The notes beneath the pieces are model-generated. The model made no database searches. It saw nothing but the letters and a program-made list of their open reading frames with translations, and had not been told where the DNA came from. The translations under genes were made by a program, and so were the position numbers. DNA of 8,787 nucleotides, taken from contig CAILAQ010000290.1 in NCBI GenBank assembly GCA_903832165.1, forward strand, positions 1 through 8,787, read 5' to 3'. Origin of the DNA: an uncultured Bacteroidota bacterium (GTDB lineage Bacteria > Bacteroidota > Bacteroidia > Bacteroidales > UBA12481). Positions within the stretch are counted from its first letter, which is position 1. Every line of letters starts with the position of its first letter. Of the stretch, positions 7,129 to 8,787 are shown piece after piece.

Positions 7129-8733
7129 TTGCGGACAAATTATCAGAACACTTTGAATCAAGAAGAAATAAGCAGACGGAGGACATTCGGGATTATCAGT
7201 CACCCTGATGCCGGAAAAACCACCCTCACCGAAAAAATCCTTTTATTCGGGGGTGCCATCAAGACAGCTGGTGCTGTGAAGATGAACAAGATCACAAAAA
7301 CCGCGACCTCCGACTTTATGGAGATTGAGAAACAGCGCGGGATATCGGTGGCTACCTCTGTTATGGGTTTTGAATATGACGGGTACAAAATCAATATTCT
7401 CGATACCCCCGGTCACAAGGATTTTGCCGAAGATACCTACCGTACCCTCACTGCTGTGGATAGCGTGATCCTCGTGGTGGATTGCGTGAAGGGTGTGGAG
7501 GAGCAAACCCGCAAGCTCATGGAGGTGTGCCGGATGCGCCATACACCTGTGATTATTTTTATCAATAAGCTCGATCGTGAAGGTATCGACCCATACGATT
7601 TGCTGCATATCATTGAAAAGGAGTTGAGCATTCATACCCGGCCGCTTACCTGGCCCATCGGGATGGGTGCCGGATTTAAGGGTGTATATAATCTCTATAC
7701 CAAGCACCTGCTTCTGTTTACCCCGCATATGACCAAAATTTCCGAAGATCAGTTTGCTATCGACGATTTGGCCAGTCCGGAGCTCGACAAGCGCGTGGGA
7801 GCCGAATCTGCCAATCATCTTCGAAAGGATATTGAGCTGATTGATAGTGCTTACGAGCCCTTCGACAAAGATCTTTACAGTGAGGGTTACCTCGCTCCGG
7901 TTTTCTTTGGAAGTGCGATCAATAATTTTGGGGTAAAAGAACTTCTTGATACGTTTATCACGATTGCCCCGGCCCCATTACCCCGCTTTACGGAAACACG
8001 GGAGGTTAAACCGGAAGAGAATGATTTCTCGGGATTTGTGTTTAAAATCCATGCCAATATCGATCCGAAACATCGTGACCGCATTGCCTTTTGTCGTGTC
8101 GTCTCCGGTAAATTCGAGCGGAACAAATTTTTTCATCATACCCGCCTCGATAAGAAGTTGCGCTTTTCCAGCCCGACCAGTTTCATGGCAAACGAAAAGG
8201 CTATCGTTGAAGAAGCCTTTCCGGGTGATGTAGTCGGACTTTATGATACGGGGAATTTTAAAATCGGAGATACCCTGACTGAAGGCGAAATGCTGACTTT
8301 TAAAGGGATACCGAGTTTCTCCCCGGAGATATTCAAGGAGCTGATCAATAAGGATCCTTTTAAAACCAAACAGCTCGAAAAAGGAGTAAGGCAACTTTCC
8401 GATGAGGGTGTTGCCCAATTGTTCATCAAACAACCGGGTAATGTCAAGATTATCGGAACCGTGGGAGAATTGCAGTTTGAAGTGATCCAGTTCAGGCTCC
8501 TCCACGAATACAGCGCCTCCTGTACTTTCATGCCGCTCCGGTTATATAAGGCTTTCTGGTTTACCTCAAAAGATAAGGTTCAGATGAATAAGTTTATTTC
8601 GCTTCAGGCTCAGCATATTACCTTCGACAAGGACGACCGGCCGGTATTCATGGCCGAAAGCGAATGGCACTTCAAGGTGACACGGGAGGTTTATCCGGCC
8701 CTGGCGTTCCATATCACCTCGGAGAACAAATAA
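7129..8733 (+). CDS. prfC: Peptide chain release factor 3 (RF3, translational GTPase)
   Basis: RF3 is a cytoplasmic GTPase that removes RF1/RF2 from the ribosome after peptide release. The 534 residues match the usual length (E. coli about 529). The GTPase motifs are all present: P-loop SHPDAGKT (24-31), switch I region EKQRGISVATS (67-77), DTPGH (92-96), NKLD (146-149) and GSAINNFGV (261-269). They are followed by the RF3-type domain 2 (FKIHANIDPKHRDR, VVSGKFER) and a C-terminal domain including VGELQFEVIQFRL. The start is unusual: the frame is closed by TAA at 7117-7119, and between there and the first conserved motif (RRRTF) there is no ATG or GTG. Candidates are TTG at 7129 (annotated) and TTG at 7153, which would give MNQEEISRRRTF, closer to family spacing. 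It follows the kinase gene by 17 nt and may be co-transcribed with it, although its function is unrelated to chemosensing. Confidence 0.95.
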   Translation: MRTNYQNTLNQEEISRRRTFGIISHPDAGKTTLTEKILLFGGAIKTAGAVKMNKITKTATSDFMEIEKQRGISVATSVMGFEYDGYKINILDTPGHKDFAEDTYRTLTAVDSVILVVDCVKGVEEQTRKLMEVCRMRHTPVIIFINKLDREGIDPYDLLHIIEKELSIHTRPLTWPIGMGAGFKGVYNLYTKHLLLFTPHMTKISEDQFAIDDLASPELDKRVGAESANHLRKDIELIDSAYEPFDKDLYSEGYLAPVFFGSAINNFGVKELLDTFITIAPAPLPRFTETREVKPEENDFSGFVFKIHANIDPKHRDRIAFCRVVSGKFERNKFFHHTRLDKKLRFSSPTSFMANEKAIVEEAFPGDVVGLYDTGNFKIGDTLTEGEMLTFKGIPSFSPEIFKELINKDPFKTKQLEKGVRQLSDEGVAQLFIKQPGNVKIIGTVGELQFEVIQFRLLHEYSASCTFMPLRLYKAFWFTSKDKVQMNKFISLQAQHITFDKDDRPVFMAESEWHFKVTREVYPALAFHITSENK

Positions 8734-8738
8734 CGTAG

Positions 8739-8761
8739 GGGAGGGACCCGCGTGTCCTCCC
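8739..8761 (+). terminator. Weak hairpin after prfC, possible terminator
   Basis: GGGAGG (8739-8744) can pair with CCTCCC (8756-8761) around an 11-nt loop, five nt after the prfC stop, with a possible extra G-U pair. The following bases (GGATTTGAC) have no T-tract, so it is not a classical intrinsic terminator. Its position is suitable, but termination here is a guess. Confidence 0.3.
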
Positions 8762-8767
8762 GGATTT

Positions 8768-8787
8768 GACAAAAGACAGAAGACAGA
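8768..8787. repeat. Heptamer tandem repeat (GACARAA), cut by the window end
   Basis: The last 20 bases read GACAAAA, GACAGAA, GACAGA: two complete 7-nt units and most of a third, differing at one position. The array may continue past the window edge, so its length is unknown. It lies outside any gene, in the spacer after prfC. Confidence 0.45.

Noticed and set aside
7243..7818. A 191-codon open frame on the minus strand inside prfC
   Set aside because: It lies fully antisense to the well-conserved GTPase domain of RF3, and its translation shows no recognisable domain. It is a by-product of codon use in prfC.

Overview
This 8.8 kb window is almost fully coding, and every supported gene is on the + strand. 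It holds the 3' part of a chemosensory signalling operon: the C-terminal part of a CheW adaptor, a methyl-accepting chemotaxis protein, a CheA kinase fused to a receiver domain, a CheB methylesterase, and a receiver-histidine kinase protein. A complete gene for peptide chain release factor 3 (prfC) follows directly.

The organism looks like a member of the Bacteroidota. This is an inference from three things: the RF3 sequence has the style I associate with that phylum (NKITKTATSDFMEIEKQR and the GISVATSVM stretch that follows); most start codons have no Shine-Dalgarno sequence in front of them; and base composition is moderate with AT-rich gene junctions. No rRNA, tRNA or other marker confirms it. 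I see no insertion sequence, integrase, CRISPR array or phage gene, and no flagellar, gliding or pilus gene.

Layout: CheW fragment (1-330), 18 nt gap, MCP (349-2454), ATGA overlap, CheA-REC (2451-4625), 10 nt gap, CheB (4636-5694), 4 nt gap, REC-histidine kinase (5699-7111), 17 nt gap, prfC (7129-8733 by the longest possible start), then a 54-nt tail with a weak hairpin and the first units of a heptamer repeat cut by the window edge. No stretch over 300 nt lacks a gene.

How the genes fit together: the MCP senses a periplasmic ligand through a double-Cache-like domain and, with CheW, controls CheA autophosphorylation on His54 of its HPt domain. Phosphate can then go to three receivers encoded here: the one fused to CheA, the one in CheB (adaptation by demethylation of the MCP), and the one at the N-terminus of the last protein. 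There is no stand-alone CheY. The apparent output is a soluble receiver-histidine kinase, so the array seems to feed a second two-component step rather than a flagellar motor. The gene set resembles the Wsp/alternative-cellular-function type of chemosensory system, with a kinase in the output position where Wsp has a diguanylate cyclase. A CheR methyltransferase, the rest of CheW and the final response regulator would have to lie outside the window.
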